DNA from: Rothia mucilaginosa
GTDB taxonomy: Bacteria > Actinomycetota > Actinomycetes > Actinomycetales > Micrococcaceae
Assembly: GCF_001548235.1 (NCBI RefSeq)
Contig: NZ_AP014938.1
Location: forward strand, 682,001 to 746,000
DNA: 64,000 nt
Direction of reading: 5' to 3'
Shown in pieces: positions 40,138 through 50,569 of the stretch; position 1 is the first letter of the stretch, and the number at the start of each line of letters is the position of its first letter. A program made the position numbers and the translations under genes. The notes beneath the pieces are model-generated. The model saw nothing but the letters and a program-made list of their open reading frames with translations, did no database searches and was not told where the DNA came from.

Positions 40138-41076
40138 ATGCTTGCTTCAGAATCACAACAGGTCACTGCCAGCCCGAACGCTAACACCATTTTCATGGTC
40201 TGGAAGTTCAAGGAGGGCATCTCGCAGGATGCGCTCGTTGAGGGATTCCAGAACCTCTGCGGGCTCGTCATTAACCTCAACCACACCGCCGCGAACCGCT
40301 ACTCGCCCGAGAACGCCAGCATTGTGCTGGGTATCAGCCACAGCGCGTGGCTGACCCTGGATCTGCCTATGCCGCTGCCGCAGGAGCTCGTGGAGTTCGA
40401 GGAGATTAAGGGCCCCAAGCACACCGCGGTGTCCACTCCCGGTGATCTGCACTTCCACATCCGCGCGACTCAGCCGTCCGTCGCCTACGATATGGCCTCC
40501 GCTATTACTGCGGCTCTACGCGATATTGCCGAGACCGTGGATGAGGTGCACGGCTTCCGCTACTGGGACGGCCGCTCCATCATTGGTTTTGTGGACGGCA
40601 CCGAAAACCCGCAGACCCCCGCGGCACGCGAATACTTCGGCATCATCGGTGACGATGACCCCATGTACAAGGGCGGCAGCTACCAGTTCGTGCAGAAGTA
40701 CATCCACGACATGACCGCGTGGAACGCCCTGCCCGTCTCCGAGCAGGAGAAGGTCATTGGCCGCTCCAAGCACGAGGACATCGAGATGAGCGAGGACGAG
40801 AAGCCCGCCAACTCGCACTCCGCTCTTGCCAATATCGGTGACGACTTCAAGGTTATTCGCGACAACATGCCCTTCGGCACCGTGGGTAACAACGAGCTGG
40901 GCACCTACTTCATCTGCTACGCCAGCACCTTCTCGACCGTTCGGAAGATGCTCATGAACATGTTCATGGGAGTGGATGGCGCCAACTACGACCGTCTGCT
41001 GGATTTCAGCACCGCGGTGACCGGCACCCTCTTCTTCGTGCCGACCGTGGATATGCTCGGCGACTTCGCCGGCTAA
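40138..41076 (+). CDS. DyP-type heme peroxidase
   Basis: Heme peroxidase of 312 residues that uses H2O2 to oxidise dyes, phenolics or Mn2+. The family GxxDG motif is GFVDG at 150-154, with the catalytic Asp at 153, followed by a His-containing KHEDIEMSEDEKPANSH segment and the distal arginine in FKVIRDNMPFG. There is no Tat or Sec signal, and no C-terminal encapsulin-loading tail. The start is the ATG at 40138 with GGTGG upstream. The short C-terminus ends just before a 13-base tandem repeat. Confidence 0.92.
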   Translation: MLASESQQVTASPNANTIFMVWKFKEGISQDALVEGFQNLCGLVINLNHTAANRYSPENASIVLGISHSAWLTLDLPMPLPQELVEFEEIKGPKHTAVSTPGDLHFHIRATQPSVAYDMASAITAALRDIAETVDEVHGFRYWDGRSIIGFVDGTENPQTPAAREYFGIIGDDDPMYKGGSYQFVQKYIHDMTAWNALPVSEQEKVIGRSKHEDIEMSEDEKPANSHSALANIGDDFKVIRDNMPFGTVGNNELGTYFICYASTFSTVRKMLMNMFMGVDGANYDRLLDFSTAVTGTLFFVPTVDMLGDFAG

Positions 41077-41097
41077 CTTCGCTGGCTAACTTCGCCG
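41072..41097 (+). repeat. 13-base tandem repeat over the DyP stop codon
   Basis: Two copies of GCTAACTTCGCYG (41072-41084 and 41085-41097), preceded by the similar CGACTTCGCCG. The first copy contains the stop codon. Next to it, CCTGACAGTACCCT occurs twice (about 41155-41184). They look like slippage products. Confidence 0.7.
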
Positions 41098-41159
41098 ACT
41101 AGGGCTAGCTAAACTCAGCCACCCTGCCTATACCCCAATCTTGCTGTACCCCAACCTGA

Positions 41160-42584
<1,425 letters not shown>

Positions 42585-42616
42585 ACCCGCTCTTCAACCC
42601 GTTTAAGGAGAACCCT

Positions 42617-43126
42617 ATGAGCATCACTCATGTTCCCGATGAGGAGCTTCTCGTCTTCGACCACGAGATCGCAGCTCCGGTCGAGGACGTCTTCGGCGCC
42701 TACCTGGACCCCGAACTGCTGGTCCGTTGGTACGGCCCTGCCGGCTGGCACGTGCGCCCCACCGACGTTGTCGTGGAGCCCGTCGTCGGCGGTCTGCAGC
42801 GCCTATCCATGATCAACGAGGTTGACCCCTCGGTGTCATGCATTTTGCAGAGCCGCTTTTTGAGCATTGAGCCGTTCAAGGAGCTCGAATACGCCGAGCA
42901 GCTTCCTGACCACCTGGGCAACCCCGGTAGCGTGCTGGTGTACCAGCGTCACCGTTTCTTCCCCGAAACCGTGATTACCGCCGACGGCGTGGGAGCCGGT
43001 ACCCGCATCGTCATTGAGATTGGCCCCATGCCCGCCTCGGTTCACGAGGAGGTGCGCACCACCTGGCGTTCGACCTTCGCCCGCCTGGATGACGTGCTCG
43101 CCGCCCGCGCACGCGGAGAGCTCTAA
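42617..43126 (+). CDS. SRPBCC (AHSA1/START-like) protein
   Basis: A 169-residue helix-grip protein. The opening DHEIAAPVEDVFGAYLDPEL and RWYGPAGWHV fit AHSA1-type SRPBCC proteins, which bind hydrophobic ligands or chaperone partners. AAGGAG precedes the ATG. It is likely in one transcript with tgt and ends at a strong hairpin. Function unknown. Confidence 0.82.
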   Translation: MSITHVPDEELLVFDHEIAAPVEDVFGAYLDPELLVRWYGPAGWHVRPTDVVVEPVVGGLQRLSMINEVDPSVSCILQSRFLSIEPFKELEYAEQLPDHLGNPGSVLVYQRHRFFPETVITADGVGAGTRIVIEIGPMPASVHEEVRTTWRSTFARLDDVLAARARGEL

Positions 43127-43180
43127 AACCCACCGCGCAGCACTCGCTGCCGCGCCAGCGGCCTGAGGTAGCTTCGAAAC

Positions 43181-43227
43181 ACACAAGCGCCGCGTTGACG
43201 AATGATTCGTCAACGCGGCGCTTGTGT
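43181..43227. terminator. Bidirectional terminator after the SRPBCC gene
   Basis: A perfect 22-base stem (43181-43202 with 43206-43227) with loop TGA, followed by TTT. It serves the convergent SRPBCC and lipoprotein genes. Confidence 0.92.
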
Positions 43228-43261
43228 TTAAGACCTGTGCCTGTGGAGTGTGAGCCGTGAA

Positions 43262-43978
43262 CTAGTTGGTCAGCTTCACGGTAATGACGGTGCTGCCACC
43301 ATCCAGGGACACGCACTCGGGGGTCGCACGATCCGCGCCGTCACCCGGCTTCCAGTAGCAGCGCGCCGACATGACGGTACGCTCACCATTCGCCTTATCG
43401 GTCACCTCGGCGGGGTTCTGCACCACAAACTGGCGGATCAGCTCACGCGCAAACAGGCAATCCACCGCGCCGGAGGTCACCTGAACCGTAGCGTTGTGCT
43501 TCAGGTAGCCGGTAGCGTCCATGCTGCCGCAGCTACCGCCCGCAGACTGAACATCCGAGCTGGACAGGCTCGCAGTGCTCGACGCCTTCGCCACAGCGCT
43601 CGCCGAAGTATTCGCCTTAGCCGATGCGGAGGAGCTCGCCGCCGCGCTCGCCTGAGCAGTCGTTGCCGGGCTTGCGGTGGTGATGGTTCCTGGGCTCACG
43701 GTAGCCGCCGCGGTAGGGGTGTGCACAGTACCGGCAGTCGGGGTGCTTTCAGTGACCGTTGCGGTGCGGGTGGGCGAAGGGGTCGCCTTCGCGCTCGTAG
43801 CGCTGGGGCTAGGGACTACGGTGGCGCTCGGGGAGGCGGTGGTAGTGCCTCCGGAGCATGCCGACAGCGCCAGCAGCAGCGTGGCACCGAGCGCTACGGG
43901 GCTGTAGCGCTTAGCGGTGCGGAGCGTAGAACGAGTCTGGGTAGAAGTCTGGTTAGAATGCTTCTGTGCCGGATGCAT
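43262..43978 (-). CDS. Lipoprotein with Cys-rich domain (type 1)
   Basis: Surface lipoprotein of 238 residues: an N-terminal basic region, hydrophobic stretch and lipobox LSAC with Cys41, then a long Ala/Ser/Thr/Pro linker (about 45-150). The C-terminal domain of about 90 residues has four cysteines: in SCGSMDATGYLKHN, VDCLFARELI, ARCYWKPGD and TPECVS. The same pattern occurs in the next gene at 44218. No known family is recognised and function is unknown. Confidence 0.78.
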   Translation of the reverse strand: MHPAQKHSNQTSTQTRSTLRTAKRYSPVALGATLLLALSACSGGTTTASPSATVVPSPSATSAKATPSPTRTATVTESTPTAGTVHTPTAAATVSPGTITTASPATTAQASAAASSSASAKANTSASAVAKASSTASLSSSDVQSAGGSCGSMDATGYLKHNATVQVTSGAVDCLFARELIRQFVVQNPAEVTDKANGERTVMSARCYWKPGDGADRATPECVSLDGGSTVITVKLTN

Positions 43979-44126
43979 GGTGACCTTTCTGCGTCATTGG
44001 TTCGGGTTCCTCAACAGTATTCTAAAGACGCTACCTGTGAGCTAGCTATACGGCATCTGAGGAACCCGCAGGGTGCCCCCTCTAGGGCCCAATGGGAAAG
44101 GGACACAGCGGGCAGAACCCAATAAG

Positions 44127-44156
44127 AGGGGCTCCCCGGCATCGCGGGGAGTCCCT
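44127..44156. terminator. Hairpin between the two lipoprotein genes
   Basis: A 12-base stem (44127-44138 with 44145-44156) with one mismatch or G-U pair and a 6-base loop. It lies just after the type 2 lipoprotein stop and likely ends that transcript. The rest of 43979-44217 shows no gene. Confidence 0.6.
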
Positions 44157-44217
44157 CCTTAGCTATTTGCCGCTCAATGACAACTCATTGGCAGCTCATT
44201 GCCTCTGGTGCGGGCGC

Positions 44218-45333
44218 TTAGCCTTCGTGCCTGCCACGCACCGTAATAGTGCGGCCGTTTCCGTCATGGCAGGTAATCGAGCCAGCCTCAATCTCGCCGA
44301 AGCAGGTCAGCTGCTTGCCCTCAGCGGCGGGCACCGTCACCACATCCAGGGCGTGCATGATTTTCGTGTTTGCGGTGTTGGTTTCCGCGTGCAGAGCCGA
44401 GGACTCATTCACGGTATTCACCTCGCTGGCGCCGGTCAGGAAGTTCATGCGAGTCACCTCCACCGGGCCGGCAAAAGTACGACCGACCGCACCGTTACCG
44501 TCGCCGGTCTGCTCGCCGGTGCGGCGCTCGCACACCAGGGTTCCGTCCGCGGGGTTCAGCTCGCAGAGGGTGCGCTCGTCCTCGCTCTTGAAACGGTAGT
44601 AGCCGGCGCCGGAATCGTAGTAGGAGGGCTCCATGAGGAAGGGAATCTGAGGAGCATCCGGATTGTCCAGGCGAGCCACAAAGGCGACGTCCTCATCAAT
44701 GGTGCATTCGGGGGCGGCGCGATCCTCGCGACGGTTCTCAGCCATATCGGACGGCGGGTTCCAGTAGCAGGTGGCGTCCTGAACCTTCGCAACCTTGTGC
44801 TGGGTCGTGTTGTCGTCGGCACGCGGGGTGGTGACGTACTCGGTCAGCACATCCAGGGCGTGGGCGCAGTCCACGGTACCGCGCAGCACCATGATTTCCG
44901 CACCGGTCTTCAGGTAGCCCTTGCGGCCAATGTGTCCACAACGCTCACCGGCGGAGGCGCGCTCAGCCTCCACCTTTTCGGGTGCGCGGGGTGTCGCAGC
45001 GGCAGTGGGGTTTGCGACCGCCGCCGTTTCCTTCGCTTCAGCGGGTGCCGAGGATTCGGATGCCTTCGCCTCGGCGCTCTCTGCGGGGGCTGACACCCGG
45101 GTCTCGGTGACGGTCGGCTCGGTCTTCTTCGTTGGCGACGCCGTGGAGGAAGGGAGCGGGTACTTCGAGTGGTTAGCCGTGTTGGAGGGGCTGGGGGTCG
45201 ACGAGGAGTTTTCGCTCTGAGAACCGCCAAAGCAGCCGGTCAGGGCGAGGAGAAGGGCGGCGGCGCATCCGGTGGCGCGCATCGTGCGGCGACCCCAGCC
45301 GACGGAGCCTGCCTGAGTGTGGTGAAACGGCAT
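44218..45333 (-). CDS. Lipoprotein with Cys-rich domain (type 2, longer)
   Basis: A 371-residue lipoprotein: signal with lipobox LTGC (Cys34), then a Ser/Thr/Pro/Glu/Ala linker (about 36-130). The first domain (about 131-225) repeats the four-Cys pattern of the neighbouring lipoprotein (CGHIGRKGYLKTGAE, VDCAHAL, ATCYWNPPSD, APECTI). A further C-terminal region (about 226-371) has its own cysteine pairs (RTLCELNPADGTLVCE and LTCFGEIEAGSITCH). GGGAGAG precedes the ATG. It probably arose by duplication with the gene at 43262. Function unknown. Confidence 0.78.
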   Translation of the reverse strand: MPFHHTQAGSVGWGRRTMRATGCAAALLLALTGCFGGSQSENSSSTPSPSNTANHSKYPLPSSTASPTKKTEPTVTETRVSAPAESAEAKASESSAPAEAKETAAVANPTAAATPRAPEKVEAERASAGERCGHIGRKGYLKTGAEIMVLRGTVDCAHALDVLTEYVTTPRADDNTTQHKVAKVQDATCYWNPPSDMAENRREDRAAPECTIDEDVAFVARLDNPDAPQIPFLMEPSYYDSGAGYYRFKSEDERTLCELNPADGTLVCERRTGEQTGDGNGAVGRTFAGPVEVTRMNFLTGASEVNTVNESSALHAETNTANTKIMHALDVVTVPAAEGKQLTCFGEIEAGSITCHDGNGRTITVRGRHEG

Positions 45334-45434
45334 TGTTATCTCTCCCGGGAATGAACCTTTTGCACCCTTTGCAGAAGGTATTTAAAGCATACGCTTACCC
45401 CCGTTCAATACCGTTTTATTACAGCGGAGCGCCC

Positions 45435-45944
45435 CTACTTCTGCGGCAGGTAGGAGCTCAGCAGATCACGCTGCTCGGGGGTCAGTCGAGTCAGTCGCCC
45501 CGCAACCGAGTCCCAGAACGCCAGCACGGTAAAGGCACGCACGCATTCACGATGGTCCACCGGGGAGAGAATCGAGTAGCCAATACGCACGGATGCGGCG
45601 CTGACCTTCTCCACGCTCAAGCGCACCGGCACGGGCTCGCCGGTGTAGGGCAGCTGAGCCAGGTAGCGGATGCCGTGCTCGGCAATGAGCGCCTGCACGC
45701 CCTCGGCAACCAGGTCGAACAGCGGAATCGGAGGCTGCGGTGCCACGGTCGGCTTCTGCCCGGAGGACGGCGGTGGGCCGAAGAGCGCTACACGGGCTTC
45801 TTCCATGACCGAGAGGATAGCAACGTTGTTGACGTGCCCGTAGGCGTCCATATCACCCCAGCGGGCGGGCACGTGCACCAGCAGTTCGGTGGTACCGGCC
45901 TCAGAGGCGGGGTTCTGTTCGCGGTTCTTTTCATGGTTTTGCAT
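45435..45944 (-). CDS. Hotdog-fold acyl-CoA thioesterase
   Basis: A 169-residue 4-hydroxybenzoyl-CoA thioesterase-type protein. The catalytic motif is RWGDMDAYGHVNNVAIL, with the Asp of GDMD and the GHVNN loop. It hydrolyses acyl-CoA esters; the substrate is not evident. The ATG at 45944 is chosen because the upstream extension (to 46019) is Cys-rich and atypical, but no clear ribosome site is present. It is a single gene, divergent from nothing close by. Confidence 0.83.
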   Translation of the reverse strand: MQNHEKNREQNPASEAGTTELLVHVPARWGDMDAYGHVNNVAILSVMEEARVALFGPPPSSGQKPTVAPQPPIPLFDLVAEGVQALIAEHGIRYLAQLPYTGEPVPVRLSVEKVSAASVRIGYSILSPVDHRECVRAFTVLAFWDSVAGRLTRLTPEQRDLLSSYLPQK

Positions 45945-46062
45945 GGTTTTAACTCTACTCGCCCCGCACCACGAGTCGGCCATTCGCACAGACTCGCAAC
46001 ATAAAACAAATGAACACATTATCTAGGATTAATGCTCTAAAAATATGTTCAGAAATTAAAGC

Positions 46063-46100
46063 GATGAGGCTCGAAAGCTACGATGCTTTCGAGCCTCATC
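46063..46100 (-). terminator. Hairpin downstream of the first permease
   Basis: A perfect 16-base stem (46063-46078 with 46085-46100) and 6-base loop, followed on the minus strand by GCTTTAATTT. It lies about 210 bases past the permease stop. The rest of 45945-46312 shows no gene. Confidence 0.6.
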
Positions 46101-46312
46101 CAACACACAGACATTTGAACGCATACAAGATCATACGGTTCACTGTCTATGATAGACCCGCCCTGAGGACCAATGGTATTTTTACGGTTTTATTACGGGG
46201 AATTCCAGAAATTTTCCGTATTTTTCGTTTATTACCTTCTTGGAGTTTGGAGTCTCTGCAGGCCCCAACACAGCCCTCCGAGGAGCTACAGAATCCGAGG
46301 AGCCACAGAACC

Positions 46313-47818
46313 TTAACGGCCCAGCTTTGCCGCGGTCTCCAAGGCATGATCAGCCTCGTACTTCATGGCGTCATACTCGGCAGTTGCCTGCTGAGCCTCC
46401 ACGAAGGTCTGTTCGTCAATCACGTGAGTGTGTCGAATACGAGCAAAGTACAGCAGGCTCAGCACCACAAAGTAGCCCACGCCCACAATTGCCGGAACCA
46501 TGGAACCGCGCACCATGAAGAGCGCAACCCACACCGCGAAGAGCAGCAGAACGCCGACCGCGGCGGTGAACTGGCCACCCCACAGGCGGAAACCGCCCGT
46601 TGCCGGCTCAACACGCTTGTACACGATGTAGGCGAACAGAATCAGAACCCACACGGTCAACGCGCACACCATAATCACGAAAATCATGGAGAGGAACGCT
46701 TCCTTCGGGCTGTACAGCGCCAGCAGAATAGCGATTACCATGCCGCTGGTCGACAGCCATACCGCACGAGCCGGAACGCCAGCGCGGTTCACCTGAGCCA
46801 GCTGGCGAGGCGCCATGCCGTCAGCCGCCAGGGAGTGCAACAGACGCGCACCCGCGTACAGGTTCGCGTTCGCACTCGACAGCGCCGCAATCAGCACCAC
46901 AAAGTTCACGAAGTGCGCCACGCCGTGCACGCCCAGCTGCTCAAAGACCAGAACGAACGGGGACGCCTCCACAGCGTCGCCCAGACCGGACGCCGAACGC
47001 CACGGAATAACAGCTACAACAATCAGAACCGCCAGCACGTAGAAGGTCGCCAGGCGAATCATCATCGCCTTCGCCGAGGAACGCACCGAACGGGAGGGGT
47101 CCTTCGCCTCCGCAGCGGAAATCGAGATCATCTCAATACCGCCGAAGGAGAACATCACAACAGCCAGCGACAGCCACACAGACTGCGGGCCGTTCGGCAT
47201 GAAACCGCCGTCGTTGAAGAGGTTTGCGGTACCCACCGCAGCGTGACCGGGCAGACCGAAGAAAATCAGGCACAGGCCCACCAGCAGGAAGGCAACAATC
47301 GAAATGACCTTAATCGAAGACAGGAAGAACTCCAGCATGCCGAAAGACTTCACACTCGTCAGGTTCAGCACAATCAGCGCCACACCAAACACGGCGATAC
47401 CGACCCACAGGGGCAGCTGCGGCCACCAATAATTCAGGTAGGTCGCCACCGACACCAGCTCAACACCGGCAATCAGAACGGTCGCCGTCCAGTAGGCGAT
47501 GCGAGTCAAAAAGCCCGCGAAGGGGCCCAGGTAGCGGGTAGCGATAGTACCGAAACCGCCACGGACAGGGTAGCGAACCGCCATTTCGCCGGTTGCCGCA
47601 CCAATCACCGAAGCGAGCGCAGAACCAATAGCGTAGGTAAGAATGACCGCAGGACCAGCCATCGCAATGGCGGTGCCCGAACCCAAGAAGAGGCCCGTAC
47701 CGAGCGCGGAACCCATCACGATCATGGTCATCTGTCCGTGGGACAGGGAACGCTTCAGGGTGCGCGATCCGGCGGTCCCCGCTGCAGCGTGGCTGCGGGT
47801 ATCGTCGTTGTGGGACAC
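46313..47818 (-). CDS. Amino acid permease (APC superfamily), copy 1
   Basis: A 501-residue membrane transporter with about twelve helices. The consensus amphipathic region MGSALGTGLFLGSG is followed by the signature FSFGGIEMISISAAEAKDPS of the amino-acid transporter (AAT) group, which moves amino acids with H+. The GTG start is supported by GGAAGG 7 bases upstream. It is a close paralogue of the gene at 48049, in tandem and on the same strand. Substrate unknown; GABA, proline or asparagine are typical of the group. Confidence 0.9.
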   Translation of the reverse strand: MSHNDDTRSHAAAGTAGSRTLKRSLSHGQMTMIVMGSALGTGLFLGSGTAIAMAGPAVILTYAIGSALASVIGAATGEMAVRYPVRGGFGTIATRYLGPFAGFLTRIAYWTATVLIAGVELVSVATYLNYWWPQLPLWVGIAVFGVALIVLNLTSVKSFGMLEFFLSSIKVISIVAFLLVGLCLIFFGLPGHAAVGTANLFNDGGFMPNGPQSVWLSLAVVMFSFGGIEMISISAAEAKDPSRSVRSSAKAMMIRLATFYVLAVLIVVAVIPWRSASGLGDAVEASPFVLVFEQLGVHGVAHFVNFVVLIAALSSANANLYAGARLLHSLAADGMAPRQLAQVNRAGVPARAVWLSTSGMVIAILLALYSPKEAFLSMIFVIMVCALTVWVLILFAYIVYKRVEPATGGFRLWGGQFTAAVGVLLLFAVWVALFMVRGSMVPAIVGVGYFVVLSLLYFARIRHTHVIDEQTFVEAQQATAEYDAMKYEADHALETAAKLGR

Positions 47819-47978
47819 GAAGGTGCCTTCCGTCAGTACGCCTTAGGGGCGTGATGTGCAATGTGTGCTCGCACCCGGCTGCTGCGGCTTCTAGCCTTGT
47901 TGACGGGTACGAATAGTTAACTATTCTACGGGCACACTCACGCCGCTCAGAACGGCGTCATCTAGGGCACAAAAGCGA

Positions 47979-48015
47979 AAGGCACCGAACGGGGTGCTCC
48001 CCCATCCGGTGCCTT
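47979..48015 (-). terminator. Hairpin between the two permease genes
   Basis: Outer 9-base stem (47979-47987 with 48007-48015) and an inner GGGG/CCCC pairing. The minus strand continues TTCGCTTTTG. It ends the second permease transcript. Confidence 0.75.
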
Positions 48016-48048
48016 GTATGTTTTAGCCTTGTGAGGCTTTCACGCTAT

Positions 48049-49500
48049 TTAGTGCTGTGCCGCGCTGGTGTCTTCGTCGGCGTGCATAGCGTCCAGGTCG
48101 GGGCGCTCATAGCCGCCCTGAACCTTCGAGGAGATGGCGTAGCCGATAGAAATCAGCACGAAGAAGACGATGCCGACCATGATGGATTCCTGAACACCCG
48201 AGCCGGGCAGCATGAACATTGCCGCCAGGGTCGCCAGAACACCCGCCAGAGCCAGGCCTGCGGTGACGCGGCCACCCAGCACGGTGAAGGAGGAGGCGTT
48301 CTTCTGGTCCTTCTTGTACGCCTGGTAGGTCAGCAGAATCATGACCCACACAATCAGGATGCACAGGGTCACCAGTGCCATGAGCAGGGCAAAGATGTCG
48401 CCAATCTTGGCAACGGCCATCACGGTCGCCACGACAACGCCGGTGAAGGAGATGAGCAGAGCCACGACCGGCACGCCGCGCGAGGAGGTGCGTGCAGCCA
48501 CTGCGGGAGCCATGCGGTCAGAGCCCAGGGCGTGCAGCAGGCGGGTTGCCGCGTACAGGGAGGCGTTAGCGCCCGAGAGCGCAGCAACGAGCACGACGAA
48601 GTTCATGATGTCCGCTGCGAAGGGGATGCCCAGTTCAGAGAAGACGAGCACGAACGGCGACTCGGTCAGCTCCGAGTTCTGTGCGGCGGTCTGCCAGGGC
48701 ACCAGGCACAGAATAATTGCCATGGACACCACGTAGAAGGTGGACAGGCGCCAAATCATTGCCTTCACGCTGGTTGCCACCGAGCGTGCCGGGTCTTTCG
48801 CCTCCGCTGCGGAGAGAGAAATCATTTCCACACCGCCGAAGGAGAACATGACAACAGCCATCGAAATCCAGATGGATGCCGGGCCGTTGGGCAGGAAGCC
48901 GCCGTCGTTCACGAGGTTTGCGGTACCCGCCGCGGCGTGACCGGGCAGACCCACGAACACCAGCAGTACACCAATCACCATGAACACGATGACGGCAGAA
49001 ACCTTAATCGAAGAGAGCAGGAACTCCAGGGCGCCGAAGGACTTCACGCTCACCAGGTTCAGCGCCAGAATAATTGCGCCGAAGAGAGCGACGAACACAG
49101 CCAGGGGAACGTCCGGGAACCAGTACGCCATGTAGTGACCAACCGCCACCAGCTCAGCGCCAGCCAGCGGCACGGTGCATGCCCAATACGCCCAGCGAGT
49201 CAGGTAGCCGCTAAAGGGGTTCAGGTATCGGCTCGCAATGGTGCCGAAACCGCCCTGGACGGGGTGACGCACGGACATTTCGCCCGCGCACGCAGCAATG
49301 GTTGCCGCAATCATCGCACCAATAGCGTAAGAGATGATTGCGCCGGGGCCCGCAATTTTAATGGCGGAGGAGGAGCCCAGGAACAGGCCCGTACCCAGCG
49401 CCAAGCCCATTGCAATCATGGTCAACTGGCCGTGGGAGAGGGAACGATTCAACGAGTCGTTCTTCGACTGCTCGGGGGTGTTCCCCTGCAGTTTAGACAT
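48049..49500 (-). CDS. Amino acid permease (APC superfamily), copy 2
   Basis: A 483-residue, about twelve-helix transporter closely related to copy 1: MGLALGTGLFLGSSSAIKIA, FSFGGVEMISLSAAEAKDPA and many identical loops. The ATG is followed by SKLQGNTPEQ and preceded by an AAGAGA site. Copies 1 and 2 differ in their C-terminal tails and in the Lys/Ala positions of helix 1, so substrates may differ. A hairpin separates them, so they are probably transcribed apart. Confidence 0.9.
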   Translation of the reverse strand: MSKLQGNTPEQSKNDSLNRSLSHGQLTMIAMGLALGTGLFLGSSSAIKIAGPGAIISYAIGAMIAATIAACAGEMSVRHPVQGGFGTIASRYLNPFSGYLTRWAYWACTVPLAGAELVAVGHYMAYWFPDVPLAVFVALFGAIILALNLVSVKSFGALEFLLSSIKVSAVIVFMVIGVLLVFVGLPGHAAAGTANLVNDGGFLPNGPASIWISMAVVMFSFGGVEMISLSAAEAKDPARSVATSVKAMIWRLSTFYVVSMAIILCLVPWQTAAQNSELTESPFVLVFSELGIPFAADIMNFVVLVAALSGANASLYAATRLLHALGSDRMAPAVAARTSSRGVPVVALLISFTGVVVATVMAVAKIGDIFALLMALVTLCILIVWVMILLTYQAYKKDQKNASSFTVLGGRVTAGLALAGVLATLAAMFMLPGSGVQESIMVGIVFFVLISIGYAISSKVQGGYERPDLDAMHADEDTSAAQH

Positions 49501-49607
49501 AACGTATCTCTTTCTTAGACATGCTGTGTATTGAACAAAGCTGAAATGGCAACGCCGCCCAGGCGTTAGGCCGGGCGGCTGTGCACATCAGCTGTAAGGA
49601 GGTTAGC

Positions 49608-50336
49608 TTATGCCACGTACTCGAGTTCGTGACGCTTGAACCAACCAATAATCGGGTAGCTGATCGGCATGAGGAGCACCTCGACCAGGCACTTGTAGAT
49701 ATAGCCGATCAGTACGTAGTTGATGAATGCTTCCACGGTGTCGATACCGAGCACCGGTGCCGCAATGGAGCAGAAGATGAGGGTATCAAGCAGCTCACCG
49801 ACCAGGGTGGAGACAATCATGCGCAGCCACAGGAAACGGCCCTTGCTTGCCTTCTTCATCGCGACCATGACCCAGGCGTTCAGGGTCTGGCCGAAGAGGT
49901 AACCGAGCAGGGAGCCCACAAAAATCTGCCAGACCGGGCCGAGAACCTGCGCGAATGCCTCCTGGCCGGTGTAGAAGCTCGCAGCGGGCAGGTGCACAAT
50001 CAGCAGGAAGCACAGGGCCGCAAAAGCAGCCGAGCCGAAGGACGCCACAATGGCGCGGCGGGCACGCTTGAAGCCGTACACCTCAGAAAGAAGGTCGCCA
50101 ATCACGTAGGCGAGCGGGAAGAGGAAGAAACCACCGTCGGTGACGATGGTCGAGCCAATCAGGGGCAACTCGAAGGGTAGCGGACCGAACTCCACACCCT
50201 TGGTTGCACCAATATTCGAAATGATCAGGATGACGCAGGATGCGCCCAGCAGCAGATCAAAGTAGCCGCGGCGACCAGCCCAGGGCACCTTGACGGTGCT
50301 CGTCTGAGCTTTAGATTCGCTAACGGGTTTAGCCAT
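49608..50336 (-). CDS. yhhQ: Queuosine precursor transporter (YhhQ/DUF165 family)
   Basis: A 242-residue integral membrane protein with about six helices. Family markers are ASCVILIISNIGATKGVEF, TDGGFFLFPLAYVIGDLLSE-VYGF (across 60-90), and LRMIVSTLVGELLDTLIFC near the end. It imports preQ0, preQ1 or queuine-type precursors. The ATG at 50336 has GGGGA at good distance; an upstream ATG at 50360 lacks one. It pairs functionally with tgt 8 kb away. No preQ1 riboswitch was recognised in its leader. Confidence 0.9.
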   Translation of the reverse strand: MAKPVSESKAQTSTVKVPWAGRRGYFDLLLGASCVILIISNIGATKGVEFGPLPFELPLIGSTIVTDGGFFLFPLAYVIGDLLSEVYGFKRARRAIVASFGSAAFAALCFLLIVHLPAASFYTGQEAFAQVLGPVWQIFVGSLLGYLFGQTLNAWVMVAMKKASKGRFLWLRMIVSTLVGELLDTLIFCSIAAPVLGIDTVEAFINYVLIGYIYKCLVEVLLMPISYPIIGWFKRHELEYVA

Positions 50337-50569
50337 TACTTTCCCCAAGTCTTTCTTCATGCGATGTGTTTCTTCACGTCAGGTACGAGCCCTCACGCGT
50401 GGTGGTGAGCCTGCAATGCAGGGCAGGGTTCACCGGCTCGTCTGCCACCCGAGCCTATCTAATAGTACCTATACGCCGTACCGGCGGCAGGTTTATGGGC
50501 TCCGTTCAAGAGTGTGGACGCTCATGACCATCCCGCCAGCCTTCCTGACCGCACATTTACAATAAATGT

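Noticed and set aside
40138..41076. Encapsulin cargo role for the DyP peroxidase
   Set aside because: No C-terminal loading peptide and no shell gene nearby.
50337..50569. preQ1 riboswitch upstream of yhhQ
   Set aside because: A short CCTGC-AAT-GCAGG hairpin is present, but none of the conserved preQ1 aptamer bases could be aligned.
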